A DNA stretch of 59,663 nucleotides from Oligoflexia bacterium (GCA_015231955.1 JADGAN010000032.1:1-59663), one strand, 5' to 3'; shown: positions 24,260 to 33,986, counted from the stretch's first letter. Numbers and translations: made by a program. The notes: generated by a model from the sequence alone, not told the origin.

Positions 24260-26264
24260 TTTCAATTGTCCGCTTTTTTTTATGCTTTTTCAAGCTAGAA
24301 ATACCATAGACTAAGCTATCTAGAATGGTTGTCGCTTCACTCATCTTTTCATTTAAATTTTTAAGCTTGTGGGCATAGGTGGCGGTATTAGAGGAGAGCT
24401 TACTGTTATCTTGAGAGGTGCGGTCGAGCTGATGGAGTGCTATAGAGGTTTTGCGGATTCCATCGATTTCCTCTGTTCCTGCTTGAACAATACCCCTGAT
24501 GTGATCATTAATTTCGTTAATCTTTCCTGCAATTTCTTGAAAAATGCTGAGCGCTTTAGATGCCACCTCATGGCCTTCACCAATGATTGCACTGGTGTTA
24601 TGGACGATCTCTTCAACTTGTTTTTGACTGTTTTCTAAAAGAATTTTTATCTCATGAGCAGCATTCCCACTCGAAGTTGCAAGACGACTGACCTCTTCTG
24701 CAACTACTGCAAAACCTTTTCCATGTTGACCTGCTCGGGCAGCTTCAATAGAGGCATTAAAGGAGAGTATTTTAGTGTTAAATACAATCTCATTAATAAC
24801 ATTGGTTTTCTTTGAAATATCACTGATGATTTGTGAAATATTTTGTAGTTGCTTATTATTTTGATGAATCAACTCCATAGAGCAGGAGAGCTGAGACATG
24901 ATTTGATTCCCCTCTTCAGTCTTATCACGTACATTTTTAGTCATTTTCTGAGAGCTACTTGCAAAATCATTAGTTTGTATGATCATTGCCTCCATTTGAT
25001 TCATTGCCGCTACACTTTCAGTGGTCGAGCTTGCTTGTTCAGCGGCCGCGGAAGCTAGTTGAGTGCTAATGATAGAAAGAAATTGCGACAGTTTTTCGAG
25101 TTCCATACCTCTTTTGTAGAGTAAATCTGAGACAGTAAGAATGGGTTTGATAATAAAACGTCCAAAATAATTAATAGCTATGGCAATAATAATGAGGATG
25201 ATAAGAGTGACGAGGGAGGCAATTTTAGTAATTTTGTAAAGGGTAGCGTATATGGATTGATTATTGACACTGGAAAAAATGATCCAATTTGCTCCTTCAA
25301 TGGGGGTAAAAGAGTGGTAGGCCACTGTATAAATGCTATTGGCAATGTCTAAGCTAAAAACAGCGGAACTGTGTTTTTTGAGGGTGTTGATAAATGCTAT
25401 ACTGGAGATAATTGCTGTGTGTTTTTCCTTATCAGAAGAAGAGAACAGCAGTCGTTGCAGATCTTTACTTGCAATACTGGAGTTTTCCTGAATCATTAAC
25501 CAATGATCATTTAATAGATTAGAAATAAAAGTCACATCAATTTCAGCGATAATTACACCTGGAGTAGTGATAGTTTTGGTATCAATGGAGTTTTGTGAGT
25601 GAGGGTTGTTGATAGGCATACACAGTAGAGAAATATTTCTACCTAGAAAATCGGAATAAAGAGAATCGGTGAAATATAAATTCTTAAGCCCTTGGTGAAA
25701 ACACTTGGAAAAGATAGATTTATCAAGATAACCATTTTTTAAATTTTTCCCATTGAGAGTGTTTTTTTTGTTGTTTCCATGGATGCTGGAGAAAATAATT
25801 TGACCAAAATCTGTTGCAAAAGCGATTCCTGCAAAATTATGGGATTTGATGAATTTCTCTGGATTGTTAGCGTTGTGTTTTAAAGCAGAGTTATGATCTT
25901 CTGAATAGGTGGTATCTTGTTGAACTATTTTCCCATCTGGAAATGAGGAATGATAAAAATCTAGATAGATATCTGTGATGTAGCGGTTATTTGATAAGAA
26001 TGTGAGATTGTTTTTTGTAGTGGCGTAAAATTCCTCAATAATTTTTGCTTTATTTTTGAGGATGTATTGCAATTGCATGTTAGCTTCTTTGGTTAATATG
26101 TTTTGCAAAACCAAATAACTGGCAAGCATTACGGAAACAATCCCTGAGAAAGTAACAAAGATAATAACAAAAATAAATTTATACTTAAAATCAAGATGAC
26201 TCAGGAAAAATATGGGATTAAAATTTTTAATTTGAAAAAAAGTGGAGGTTTTTTTAAAGATCAT
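24246..26264 (-). CDS. methyl-accepting chemotaxis protein
   Basis: A 672 aa transducer. The first membrane helix is at about 30-55, a large periplasmic sensor domain spans about 55-335 (Cache-like size), a second helix lies near 345-370, then comes the signalling coiled coil. The conserved tip reads IVFNTKILSFNASIEAARAG followed by GKGFAVVAEEV, which binds CheA/CheW. No clear CheR-docking pentapeptide is at the C-terminus; it ends basic. It is divergent from cheA across a 150 bp region. The ligand cannot be predicted. Confidence 0.9.
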   Translation of the reverse strand: MIFKKTSTFFQIKNFNPIFFLSHLDFKYKFIFVIIFVTFSGIVSVMLASYLVLQNILTKEANMQLQYILKNKAKIIEEFYATTKNNLTFLSNNRYITDIYLDFYHSSFPDGKIVQQDTTYSEDHNSALKHNANNPEKFIKSHNFAGIAFATDFGQIIFSSIHGNNKKNTLNGKNLKNGYLDKSIFSKCFHQGLKNLYFTDSLYSDFLGRNISLLCMPINNPHSQNSIDTKTITTPGVIIAEIDVTFISNLLNDHWLMIQENSSIASKDLQRLLFSSSDKEKHTAIISSIAFINTLKKHSSAVFSLDIANSIYTVAYHSFTPIEGANWIIFSSVNNQSIYATLYKITKIASLVTLIILIIIAIAINYFGRFIIKPILTVSDLLYKRGMELEKLSQFLSIISTQLASAAAEQASSTTESVAAMNQMEAMIIQTNDFASSSQKMTKNVRDKTEEGNQIMSQLSCSMELIHQNNKQLQNISQIISDISKKTNVINEIVFNTKILSFNASIEAARAGQHGKGFAVVAEEVSRLATSSGNAAHEIKILLENSQKQVEEIVHNTSAIIGEGHEVASKALSIFQEIAGKINEINDHIRGIVQAGTEEIDGIRKTSIALHQLDRTSQDNSKLSSNTATYAHKLKNLNEKMSEATTILDSLVYGISSLKKHKKKRTIEIKRV

Positions 26265-26341
26265 ATGATCAACCTTGTAAACTGCTCTGTCAATACAGAT
26301 AAGGATATCATATTTTTTGCTGTAGGTATTAAAAAATCGTT

Positions 26342-26347
26342 TATAAT
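26342..26347 (+). promoter_or_regulatory. possible -10 box of the cheA operon
   Basis: TATAAT in the 150 bp MCP/cheA divergent region, 68 bp before the cheA start. No good -35 at 17 bp, so support is partial. Confidence 0.3.
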
Positions 26348-26414
26348 TAGAAGGGATTGCCTGAGTAATGAATTGCTTAAAGCTAGAAGGTCTAAGTTTT
26401 CAAGGAAAAATTTC

Positions 26415-28202
26415 ATGGGACAAGAAAATAAATTAGATCCGAACATAGTTGCTTGTTTTATTAGTGAGTCACTGGAGTTACTTGATAAATTTGAAAGATT
26501 GATGCTTGATTATGAAAAAAATATCTCACGAATTGAGCTTGTTGATAAAATGTTTCAGATCGTTCATAATATAAAAGGTTCTGCGAAATCTACAGGCTTT
26601 CCCGCTATTAATCAGCTCGCTCATAGTATAGAAAATGTTTTACACAGTATTAGAAATAAAAAAATCATTGCAAATCAATTAGTTATTAGTGTGCTGTTAA
26701 AATCTGCTGATTTTTTGAAATCATATATTGTTGGTCTGAAAACCGATGTTGATTTTTTTGCAGATATTACACTTTTTGAGAAGGAGTTGAAATTTATCAA
26801 TACCGGCAATGTTATTGATAAAACAGAGGAAGAAAGATTAAAAAGCGAGATTTTACAGCAACAAGGGCCGGCTCAGCGGCCAAACGTGGCCGCTGAGCCG
26901 GTAAACTTACCTGCTCAACAGGTAAGTTCTCCTGCTCAGCAGGAAAACTCTCTCGAAACGATGCTGGCGGTTGCTAAAAATTCAGCAAAACCGGATGAGC
27001 AGATTAGGGTAGCGCTTTGGCGTTTGGATTCTCTGATTAACTTCATTGGGGAATTAATTATATACCAGTCGATGATTCAAGAACGGTGCATGCTGACGGG
27101 AGTACAAGATGGAGCACTAGCAGATGCGGTATCGTATATGGGAAAAGTAGTTCGTGAAGTTCAAGATGTTTCTCTCGGGCTTAGGATGATTCCTCTGCGA
27201 ACGATTTTCACTAAAATTAAACGTGCAGCGAGAACAACCTCTGAAATGCTTAATAAAAAAGTAAATTTTATACAAGAAGGGGAAGATGTTGAGTTAGACA
27301 AAATTGTTGTCGACATGATTGGTGATCCTCTGATTCATTTAATTCGGAATGCTTTAGATCATGGAATAGAGACACCAATGGAACGAGAAATGAAAGGCAA
27401 GAAAGAGGAGGGTTATTTACTTTTGCGAGCAGAACAAAAAGAGGGCAATGTACATATTACCGTGAAAGATGATGGTGCAGGCATTAATCGAGAGAAGGTG
27501 ATTGCAAAGGCCATTGAGAAAAAAATATTACCTCTTAATCGGGTAAAAAACCTAAGTAATGAAGAATTGTTTTCAATAATGACACATCCAGGGTTTTCCA
27601 CAAAGGAAGAGGTTAATGAAATATCTGGTCGTGGCGTGGGGTTAGATGTTGTTCAAAGTGCAATTGAGGATTTGAAAGGAAATTGTCGCTTAGAAAGTGT
27701 TTGGGGAGAGGGTACAACCTTTTACATCACCATACCGCTTACTTTGTCGATTATTGAGGGGATGGTGATCTATTTGGATGATATTAAGTATGTGGTACCC
27801 ATGGGACAGTTAGTAGAGACTATTAATAATAGCAAATTTGTTGTTGTAACTTCTACAGGCAAAGGAAAAATGATTAACTTAAGAGGTGAGGTGATTCCCG
27901 TGATTGATCTTTCAAGAGCGGTACACGGCAGTGCTCACAATCAAGATACAAAGGTGAATCGTGATTTTTCCGGATTGGTAATTTCTTATGGAGGACATAA
28001 AGTTTCGCTAGAGGTAAGTAGCATCGTTTCTCAGCAACAAGTGGTGATAAAAGAGTTAGGCAAGGAGTTACGAGATATCCCTGGGATCGTTGGTGGATTT
28101 ATCTTAGGAGATGGTGAGCCTGGAATTATTTTAAATTTGCCAGAAATTGTTAAATACAATGGGCATCTTATTGAGAAAAAGAAAGAGATTAGTAGTAAAT
28201 AA
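26415..28202 (+). CDS. cheA: chemotaxis histidine kinase CheA
   Basis: 595 aa from the ATG at 26415, which has AAGGA 8 bp upstream; a frame opening at 26196 would overlap the divergent MCP start and lacks similarity. Domains: Hpt about 8-125 with H51 in VHNIKGSAK; a Pro/Ala/Gln linker about 150-180; dimerisation about 195-260; ATPase about 290-460 with RNALDHG, DDGAGI and GRGVGLDV; CheW-like end. It phosphorylates CheB/CheY partners on signal from MCPs. I see no obvious CheY-binding P2 domain; the short linker replaces it. The linker DNA is three palindromes in a row. Confidence 0.94.
   Translation: MGQENKLDPNIVACFISESLELLDKFERLMLDYEKNISRIELVDKMFQIVHNIKGSAKSTGFPAINQLAHSIENVLHSIRNKKIIANQLVISVLLKSADFLKSYIVGLKTDVDFFADITLFEKELKFINTGNVIDKTEEERLKSEILQQQGPAQRPNVAAEPVNLPAQQVSSPAQQENSLETMLAVAKNSAKPDEQIRVALWRLDSLINFIGELIIYQSMIQERCMLTGVQDGALADAVSYMGKVVREVQDVSLGLRMIPLRTIFTKIKRAARTTSEMLNKKVNFIQEGEDVELDKIVVDMIGDPLIHLIRNALDHGIETPMEREMKGKKEEGYLLLRAEQKEGNVHITVKDDGAGINREKVIAKAIEKKILPLNRVKNLSNEELFSIMTHPGFSTKEEVNEISGRGVGLDVVQSAIEDLKGNCRLESVWGEGTTFYITIPLTLSIIEGMVIYLDDIKYVVPMGQLVETINNSKFVVVTSTGKGKMINLRGEVIPVIDLSRAVHGSAHNQDTKVNRDFSGLVISYGGHKVSLEVSSIVSQQQVVIKELGKELRDIPGIVGGFILGDGEPGIILNLPEIVKYNGHLIEKKKEISSK
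26868..26944. repeat. three consecutive perfect palindromes inside cheA
   Basis: Stem 1 is CCGGCTCAGCGGCC (26868-26881), 6 base loop, and its exact complement at 26888-26901. Stem 2 is AACTTACCTG (26904-26913), 5 base loop, complement 26919-26928. Stem 3 is TCCTGCT (26930-26936), one base, complement 26938-26944. The cores resemble each other (C-GCTCA-C-GG), and the frame encodes a repeating PAQ(Q) linker. Confidence 0.9.
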
Positions 28203-28217
28203 ATCAGGAGGTTTTAA

Positions 28218-28706
28218 ATGTCTGATATAGAAAATGGTGGCGTAGATAATGAATGGAAATATTTAATTTATCGTCTGGGGGGTGAACTTTATGGTTCTCC
28301 TCTGCTATCTATAAAAGAGGTTTTAAAAGTAAGTAAGATCAAACCAGTTCCTTATACAGTACCACATTATCGAGGAATTATCAGTTTACGAGGTAATATC
28401 ATTGGCGTTGTTGATCTTAGAATAAAATTTGGATTGGATCCACAAGAAGGAAGGTATGGTAGCAGTGTGCTGATAGTTGAGAATGAACAAATTATAATAG
28501 GTGCCTTAGTTGATGATGTTGATTCGGTAGTTTCTTTGAGCCGTGATAATGTAGATTTGAATCCAGCAATAGAAACTAAGATTGATCCACGCTTCTTTAT
28601 CGGCGTAGCTAAGTTGAATGATGATCTTGTTAATTTAATTGATATTGCAGGAACTCTTTCCAATGAAGATCTTAAATTGTTATCTCGAACTAGAGGGGTT
28701 TTGTAA
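28218..28706 (+). CDS. cheW: chemotaxis coupling protein CheW
   Basis: A 162 aa CheW that joins MCPs to CheA. The two SH3-like barrels are visible: LIYRLGGELYGSPL and IKEVLKV, then YRGIISLRGNIIGVVDLR, and a VDSVVSLSRDNV strand late. GGAG precedes the ATG by about 7 bp, 15 bp after cheA. Length is normal. Confidence 0.93.
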   Translation: MSDIENGGVDNEWKYLIYRLGGELYGSPLLSIKEVLKVSKIKPVPYTVPHYRGIISLRGNIIGVVDLRIKFGLDPQEGRYGSSVLIVENEQIIIGALVDDVDSVVSLSRDNVDLNPAIETKIDPRFFIGVAKLNDDLVNLIDIAGTLSNEDLKLLSRTRGVL

Positions 28707-28709
28707 AGG

Positions 28710-30077
28710 ATGAAAAGTTCTTATAAAATTAAGATTGCCACATCAATTATCATAATGCTGTGTTTTTTGAGTATGCTTGTTGTCGATGTGTCTGTGCATG
28801 AAAAATGGGTGAGCACTGAGATGTGTGTGGCGGGAGGATTGCTGGCACTGCTTTTATATATGTGGGTGGCTTTTTTGCGTCCTGTATGGCGATTGGATAC
28901 ACTTGTTGTTAAGGATTTAATGGGAACAATTAGCAAAATACAAATTAAATATGCAGAGGTTGATAAAAAATGTGAAGAATTTATACAAGAGGGCAATAAC
29001 CAATTTGCGATAATCAGCGACCATGAGCAATGGATAACGGAGATAGAGAGTGCTATCCATAAAGCGCTTGGAAGTGCTGAAGAATCTAGGGGGCATATAA
29101 GAAAAAATAATATGCTAAATGATGAAACCAGAGAAGTGGTTGCAAATTTAAGAAGTGCTATGAATGCAATTTCTGGGGCGGCCACCTCTTTGGAAGGCAT
29201 TGTTACAATGATTGGTGAGATTAATAAAAAAACTGATATAATAAATGATATTGTCTTTGAAACGAAACTTTTATCATTTAATGCTTCCATAGAAGCGGCA
29301 CGGGCCGGGCAGTATGGGAAGGGATTTGCGGTTGTTGCACAAGAAATTGGAAGTTTAGCGGTAATGAGTGGGAAGGCTTCCTTGAGTATTAGTTCCTTGC
29401 TTGAAAGTAATACTATTCAGGTAAAAGAGTTGGTTAGTTATATTCATGATCGTATAAAAGAAGGAGAAGATGCCACAGAAGCTTGTAATCGGGTTTTTGC
29501 CCGGATTACGGAGGGAGGTACACATGTGGCATCAACTATTGAAAATATAGTGGGGTTTATAAAATCACAGCAAAATGAGGTTAGAAATCTGGATAAGAAG
29601 ATGAATAACTTGTTTAATGCCATTAATAATAATAAAGGCCATTTTAATTGCATTCATGACAATATCCAAGAGTTTATTAAAGATGTCAAAAAAATAGAAG
29701 AACCATTGTCAGCAATGCAATTAATAGTCGATGATGGTTTGCAAATTAGCATTGAAACTGATGATGAAACTGACATTAAAACAGATATTGAAACTGATAT
29801 TGCCATGGAGAGAGGGATTTTTGATGATACAGAGAAGGAAGGCAATGAAAATACAATAGCTAGAGGCAGAAGTATAGATAAAAACGAAGAGGAAACGAGT
29901 GCTGCGTTGTTGTCTGATCTTCATAAAACGGTATTGCTTTCCCCTGATGAAAGGGCCAAAGAGATTGTAAAAAGTTATAACCGAGCTATCAAGAAAAGTC
30001 AGGAGGAGAATGCACGCGAAGAAAATATTGAAGTTGATGACCAGCGCTTTGTTGATAAAAATAATACAGGGACATAG
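28710..30077 (+). CDS. minimal MCP without periplasmic sensor domain
   Basis: 455 aa. Two hydrophobic helices (about 8-27 and 33-52) are joined by only a few residues, so there is no external ligand domain. The signalling hairpin tip IVFETKLLSFNASIEAARAG, then GKGFAVVAQEI, is intact. The tail has a DETDIKTDIETDI acidic repeat and a basic end. It starts 3 bp after cheW and 6 bp before the CheR-CheB gene, so it is a dedicated member of this array. It may sense membrane or internal state. Confidence 0.85.
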   Translation: MKSSYKIKIATSIIIMLCFLSMLVVDVSVHEKWVSTEMCVAGGLLALLLYMWVAFLRPVWRLDTLVVKDLMGTISKIQIKYAEVDKKCEEFIQEGNNQFAIISDHEQWITEIESAIHKALGSAEESRGHIRKNNMLNDETREVVANLRSAMNAISGAATSLEGIVTMIGEINKKTDIINDIVFETKLLSFNASIEAARAGQYGKGFAVVAQEIGSLAVMSGKASLSISSLLESNTIQVKELVSYIHDRIKEGEDATEACNRVFARITEGGTHVASTIENIVGFIKSQQNEVRNLDKKMNNLFNAINNNKGHFNCIHDNIQEFIKDVKKIEEPLSAMQLIVDDGLQISIETDDETDIKTDIETDIAMERGIFDDTEKEGNENTIARGRSIDKNEEETSAALLSDLHKTVLLSPDERAKEIVKSYNRAIKKSQEENAREENIEVDDQRFVDKNNTGT

Positions 30078-30083
30078 TCAGAG

Positions 30084-32075
30084 ATGAAAGAGTATGATTT
30101 TTTATTTTTTCAAGAATTAATTAAATTATTAACTGGAATCACCATAGGATCTGATCAAAGTAAAATAGTTGAGACTCGCATCGAGCAACGCATGGGAATA
30201 TTGCGGATGAACTCTATTCGGGAGTATGTCGATTATTTACAAAATTATCCTGGATTGGAAATACCTTATTTGATTTCGGTGATGACTACACATACAACTC
30301 ATTTTTTTCGGGAGGAAGAGCATTTTGAATATTTAAAAAAAATATTTTTACCTGAATGGATCAAAGAAAAGCGTACAGATTTAAATTTTAATTGTTGGTC
30401 AGCCGCTTGCTCTTCAGGAGAGGAGGTGTATAGTATCGCTATGACTGTAGATGATTTTTTTAGAAATCATCACCCAAACATCAATGTTAAAATTATTGGC
30501 AGTGATATTGATATTAAAATGATTGAAAAAAGCGAGAAAGGAATCTATAAGAGTGAGCAAATAAAAGAGATCCAATCCGATTGGCAAGAGAGATATTTTT
30601 CTTGGGGAACTGGTGAGATTGCAAATTTTATTAAAATTAAAAATGAGATTAAGAAAACAGTTAAATTTGTACGATTAAACCTACTCTCGCCTCCTTATTT
30701 TGAGAGCAACGAAAACAAATTATTTGATGTATTATTCCTCCGCAACGTTTTTATTTATTTTGATAAAGCTACGGTAAAAAAAATCATTGATGCAGTGGCC
30801 ATGCATCTAAAACCACAAGGGATACTGATCTTAGGACATGTTGAGAATTTAATCGATGTTGATTCTCCCTTCACCTTGATCTCTAATTCTATCTATAAAT
30901 TTAAAGATAAAGTTCATGCAATGAATGCGAAATTAAGCAATGTGAGTATAAGTAGTAAAGAAGAAAAAAAAGAGGGATTTAAGCAAAAATATCGAATTTT
31001 AATTGTCGATGATTCATCAGCAGTAAGATTAGCACTAAAGAAAATATTATCCATTGAGTATGGATTTGTTGTGGTGGGGGAAGCAGAAAGTCCCATTGAA
31101 GCTGATCTGATTTTAAAAAAAGAGAAAGTGGATGTGATTACTTTGGATATCAATATGGATAAGAAAGATGGGATAACTTATCTAGAGGAGTTAACTAGAA
31201 AAGCTCATCCCCCCATCATTATGATCAGTTCCATCTCTAAAGAAGATGCTTTAAGTACACTGAGGGCCTTTGAATATGGAGCATTTGACTATATAGAAAA
31301 ACCAGATATGAATCAGCTTTACGATATTCAAGATCATATCCGACAAGTTATTACAGAGGCAGGCCAACGTGGCATAATGCCTGCGCGGGATGGGTTTGAG
31401 ATACCAAAACGGGTTTCCTTCTCTCCGATTACTGGAGAACAACATACTAATTCTGAAAAAATGTTGATCTTTAATCCCTTCTCCATGGAGAAAAAGATCA
31501 TTGTGATTGGCGCTTCCACTGGGGGAATTGTTGCCATCAAAAGTATTTTGGAGCGATTAAGGCCACCTACTCCACCCATTTTAATTGTTCAACACATTCC
31601 GCCAATCTTTTCTATGGTGTTTGCAGAGCGCCTACAGGGAACGTGTAAGATTAGAGTAAAAGAGGCAAATGATGGAGAGGAGATTGCGGCTTCTACTGCT
31701 TACATTGCACCAGGTGGCAGCCAGATGCGAGTGGTACAACGATCACACAAATATGTGATTAATATTACCAGTGATCCACCAGTCAATAAACTCCGCCCAT
31801 CAGTGGATTACCTGATGTTTTCTATTGTGGACTGTATGATCAAGGATAAGGATTTTGGGCAAGTGGTAGGAGTGATTTTAACAGGAATGGGCGCTGATGG
31901 TGCCAAGGGAATGTTGGCACTTCGAGAGAGTGGGGCCACAACTTTAGGACAAGATGAGGCGACCGCTGTCGTGTATGGAATGCCGAAGGCGGCAAAAGCA
32001 ATAGGAGCAGTTGCATTGGAAACCTCACTCTATGAGATCCCGGAGGCCATTGTGCGTGCATGCGATGGAAATTAG
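30084..32075 (+). CDS. CheR-CheB fusion: MCP methyltransferase plus methylesterase
   Basis: 663 aa in one open frame. Residues about 1-280 are CheR, with FREEEHFEYL, the SAM site WSAACSSGEE and LFLRNVFIYF. A Lys/Glu-rich linker follows. Residues about 305-425 are a receiver domain (IVDDSSAVR; acceptor Asp in LDINMD). Residues about 470-660 are the CheB esterase, with Ser in GASTGG, His in VQHIPP and Asp in GMGADG. So the opposing adaptation enzymes are one protein here, in the order CheR-REC-CheB. It is last of the cheA operon. No separate cheR, cheB or cheY is in the window. Confidence 0.92.
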   Translation: MKEYDFLFFQELIKLLTGITIGSDQSKIVETRIEQRMGILRMNSIREYVDYLQNYPGLEIPYLISVMTTHTTHFFREEEHFEYLKKIFLPEWIKEKRTDLNFNCWSAACSSGEEVYSIAMTVDDFFRNHHPNINVKIIGSDIDIKMIEKSEKGIYKSEQIKEIQSDWQERYFSWGTGEIANFIKIKNEIKKTVKFVRLNLLSPPYFESNENKLFDVLFLRNVFIYFDKATVKKIIDAVAMHLKPQGILILGHVENLIDVDSPFTLISNSIYKFKDKVHAMNAKLSNVSISSKEEKKEGFKQKYRILIVDDSSAVRLALKKILSIEYGFVVVGEAESPIEADLILKKEKVDVITLDINMDKKDGITYLEELTRKAHPPIIMISSISKEDALSTLRAFEYGAFDYIEKPDMNQLYDIQDHIRQVITEAGQRGIMPARDGFEIPKRVSFSPITGEQHTNSEKMLIFNPFSMEKKIIVIGASTGGIVAIKSILERLRPPTPPILIVQHIPPIFSMVFAERLQGTCKIRVKEANDGEEIAASTAYIAPGGSQMRVVQRSHKYVINITSDPPVNKLRPSVDYLMFSIVDCMIKDKDFGQVVGVILTGMGADGAKGMLALRESGATTLGQDEATAVVYGMPKAAKAIGAVALETSLYEIPEAIVRACDGN

Positions 32076-32149
32076 TTTTGAAAAAGAGAAAAAGATATTA
32101 TATACCAGATATCAGTTATAACCTTTTAACTCGCAGCAGAGATTGAAGT

Positions 32150-32695
32150 ATGGGAGCATCACTAAAAGACGCATTACTCAAAGCGGGCCTAAAGCCTAAA
32201 GAGTTTCCTAATGCCAAGGGCACAAAGGGCAGCACGAGTAACAGCAATAGCAGTAGTAGTAGTAGCAGCAGCAGTCGTCGTAGTCATAGCGATAAGGAAG
32301 TTAGGGTTCGCCCACGTTCTGAGCAGCGTCCTGACTTTGGTGGAGGAGGGGCACAAAAAGCACCACGACCATCGCAATCGCAGCAACAAGAGACGCGCTC
32401 GCCTGCGCCTGCGCACACGCACACGCATTCTCATTCACAATCAACAGAGGCGCGCTCACAGGAGAATAAACCTCCTCGTAGAAGCAGCAACTTTTGTGAC
32501 TCTTGCAAGAAGACCTCTTCCGATGTGGAGTTGTACGAACACGATATCAAATGCCTTACAGGCAAATGGCTCTGCTGTATGTGTGCTGATAAATTAAAAA
32601 TACCAGATACCTGTCGGCAAACTAATCAGAGTGAGTTTGCGCGCAAGCGGATGTTCCGACGGGAGTATGGCGCCACTAAAAGATTTTTCAGTTAA
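32150..32695 (+). CDS. DUF2058/YaiL-like N-terminus, low-complexity linker, Cys-rich end
   Basis: 181 aa. The start, ASLKDALLKAGL, resembles the N-terminal helix of YaiL/DUF2058 proteins. A low-complexity centre follows with a run of nine or more Ser, Gly, Gln and an HTHTHSHS tract. The C-terminal part has CDSCKK and CLTG-WLCCMCADK, a likely zinc site. The DNA has matching trinucleotide repeats. Function unknown; the zinc end might bind nucleic acid. Confidence 0.62.
   Translation: MGASLKDALLKAGLKPKEFPNAKGTKGSTSNSNSSSSSSSSSRRSHSDKEVRVRPRSEQRPDFGGGGAQKAPRPSQSQQQETRSPAPAHTHTHSHSQSTEARSQENKPPRRSSNFCDSCKKTSSDVELYEHDIKCLTGKWLCCMCADKLKIPDTCRQTNQSEFARKRMFRREYGATKRFFS
32231..32290 (+). repeat. AGY trinucleotide microsatellite
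   Basis: Repeated AGT/AGC codons (AGTAGTAGTAGTAGCAGCAG core) encode the serine tract. Slippage in threes would keep the frame, so linker length may vary among strains. Confidence 0.75.
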
Positions 32696-32708
32696 TCCCA
32701 GGGTAGTT

Positions 32709-33986
32709 TTAGATGGAATCGAGTGTATCTTTAATGATACGGATGAGATCATCGGAATTTTCAAGACCAATAGAGAAACGAATCGTGGCATCGGTAATCT
32801 TAGCAATCTTGCGATCCTCCTCCGACACTTCAGAGTGAGTCATGGTTGCTGGATGCTCAACTAAACTTTCTACTCCACCTAAGCTTACTGCCAGTGAAAT
32901 AATGTTTTCTCTGCTAACTGTATCGAGAAATTGAAAAGCGTGTTCTCTTGTCGGATTTTTTAGATCGACAGTGATGATGGAGCCAGGACCTGAGCACTGC
33001 TTTTTATAGATGTGAAAGTCGGGATCACTCTCTGTTAAAAGAGTAGGATAACGAACTAAAGCAACTTTGGGATGCTTTGATAAAAAGTGTGCTACCCGCT
33101 GTGCTCGTGCTGCTTGTCCTCGCATACGAATAGTATAAGTTTTAATAGCATTTTCTAGTTCCCAACAAACATTAGGTGCAGCGATGGTACCAATGGTGGT
33201 TCTCCAGGTTTTTATGGCCGTCATCAACTCTTTGCGCTCACCTCGTACCAGAGCGACACCAGAAAGCAGGTGTGCGTGTCCACTCATAAATTTTGTGGCA
33301 GAGTAAACAATAACATCGACAGCGGTACTCACTTTAAAAGGGTGTTGGAAGATTCCCATAAATGTATTATCGACCATGACAGTGCAATCGGGAGCAAGTT
33401 TTTTAGCATAGCTTGCAAGGCCATCAATATCACTCATGGCCAGCGTAGGATTTGCAGGCGTTTCGATAAAGAGGATTCCTAGTTGCTCTCCAACACTATC
33501 GAGTACTTTTTTGGTCTTTTCACTATTGCAGGTTTCTACTGTGATCGATTCGTGTCCAAAATGCGCCAAACTTTGCTTGAAAAAAAAGTCGGTTCCCCCA
33601 TAGATAGGATTGCTATAAACAATTTTTTTTCCTCGAGGCAGGAGTGCAAGTACCGCTAGCACAGAGGTGGCAATGGCAGACATTCCAGTGCAAAAGACTG
33701 CGGCCGCACCGGCCCCGGGTTCGAATTGTACAAGTTTATCCTCTAAGATCTCTGCATTGGGGTGGTTTAAGCGAGAGTAGATGAGAGGAGCAGACTCTCC
33801 TTGCGTGGCACGCTCAGGAAAAAAGGCGATCTCAAAGGCGCGTGCGCCGGCCTTGGCCGAGGGAAAGACGTAGGTGGAATTGGGATAGATGGGAGAGATG
33901 ATCGATCCGACGGAAAGGTTGGGATCAAAACCTTGATGTAAAACTTTGGTTTCAGGAGATAGATTTTTGTTGTTGCCACTGCTCAT
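32709..33986 (-). CDS. Cys/Met metabolism PLP enzyme (cystathionine synthase / Met gamma-lyase family)
   Basis: 425 aa, fold-type I. PLP lysine is K232 in VYSATKFMSGH and D206 in VMVDNTF holds the pyridine; YSRLNHPN near 70 and SLGGVESL late bind cofactor and substrate. It does gamma- or beta-elimination/replacement on a sulfur amino acid. GGAGC lies 5 bp from the ATG. It follows the UbiA-like gene by 51 bp in the same direction, so it may share the transcript. Exact reaction (MetB, MetC, MegL or MetZ type) is not decidable. Confidence 0.87.
   Translation of the reverse strand: MSSGNNKNLSPETKVLHQGFDPNLSVGSIISPIYPNSTYVFPSAKAGARAFEIAFFPERATQGESAPLIYSRLNHPNAEILEDKLVQFEPGAGAAAVFCTGMSAIATSVLAVLALLPRGKKIVYSNPIYGGTDFFFKQSLAHFGHESITVETCNSEKTKKVLDSVGEQLGILFIETPANPTLAMSDIDGLASYAKKLAPDCTVMVDNTFMGIFQHPFKVSTAVDVIVYSATKFMSGHAHLLSGVALVRGERKELMTAIKTWRTTIGTIAAPNVCWELENAIKTYTIRMRGQAARAQRVAHFLSKHPKVALVRYPTLLTESDPDFHIYKKQCSGPGSIITVDLKNPTREHAFQFLDTVSRENIISLAVSLGGVESLVEHPATMTHSEVSEEDRKIAKITDATIRFSIGLENSDDLIRIIKDTLDSI

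Noticed and set aside
26196-26414. Longer N-terminus of CheA
   Set aside because: It runs through the divergent promoter region and into the MCP start; CheA similarity begins at 26415.
26868-26944. Terminator inside cheA
   Set aside because: No T run follows and the frame stays open.
32231-32290. CRISPR-like array
   Set aside because: It is a trinucleotide microsatellite with no spacers.
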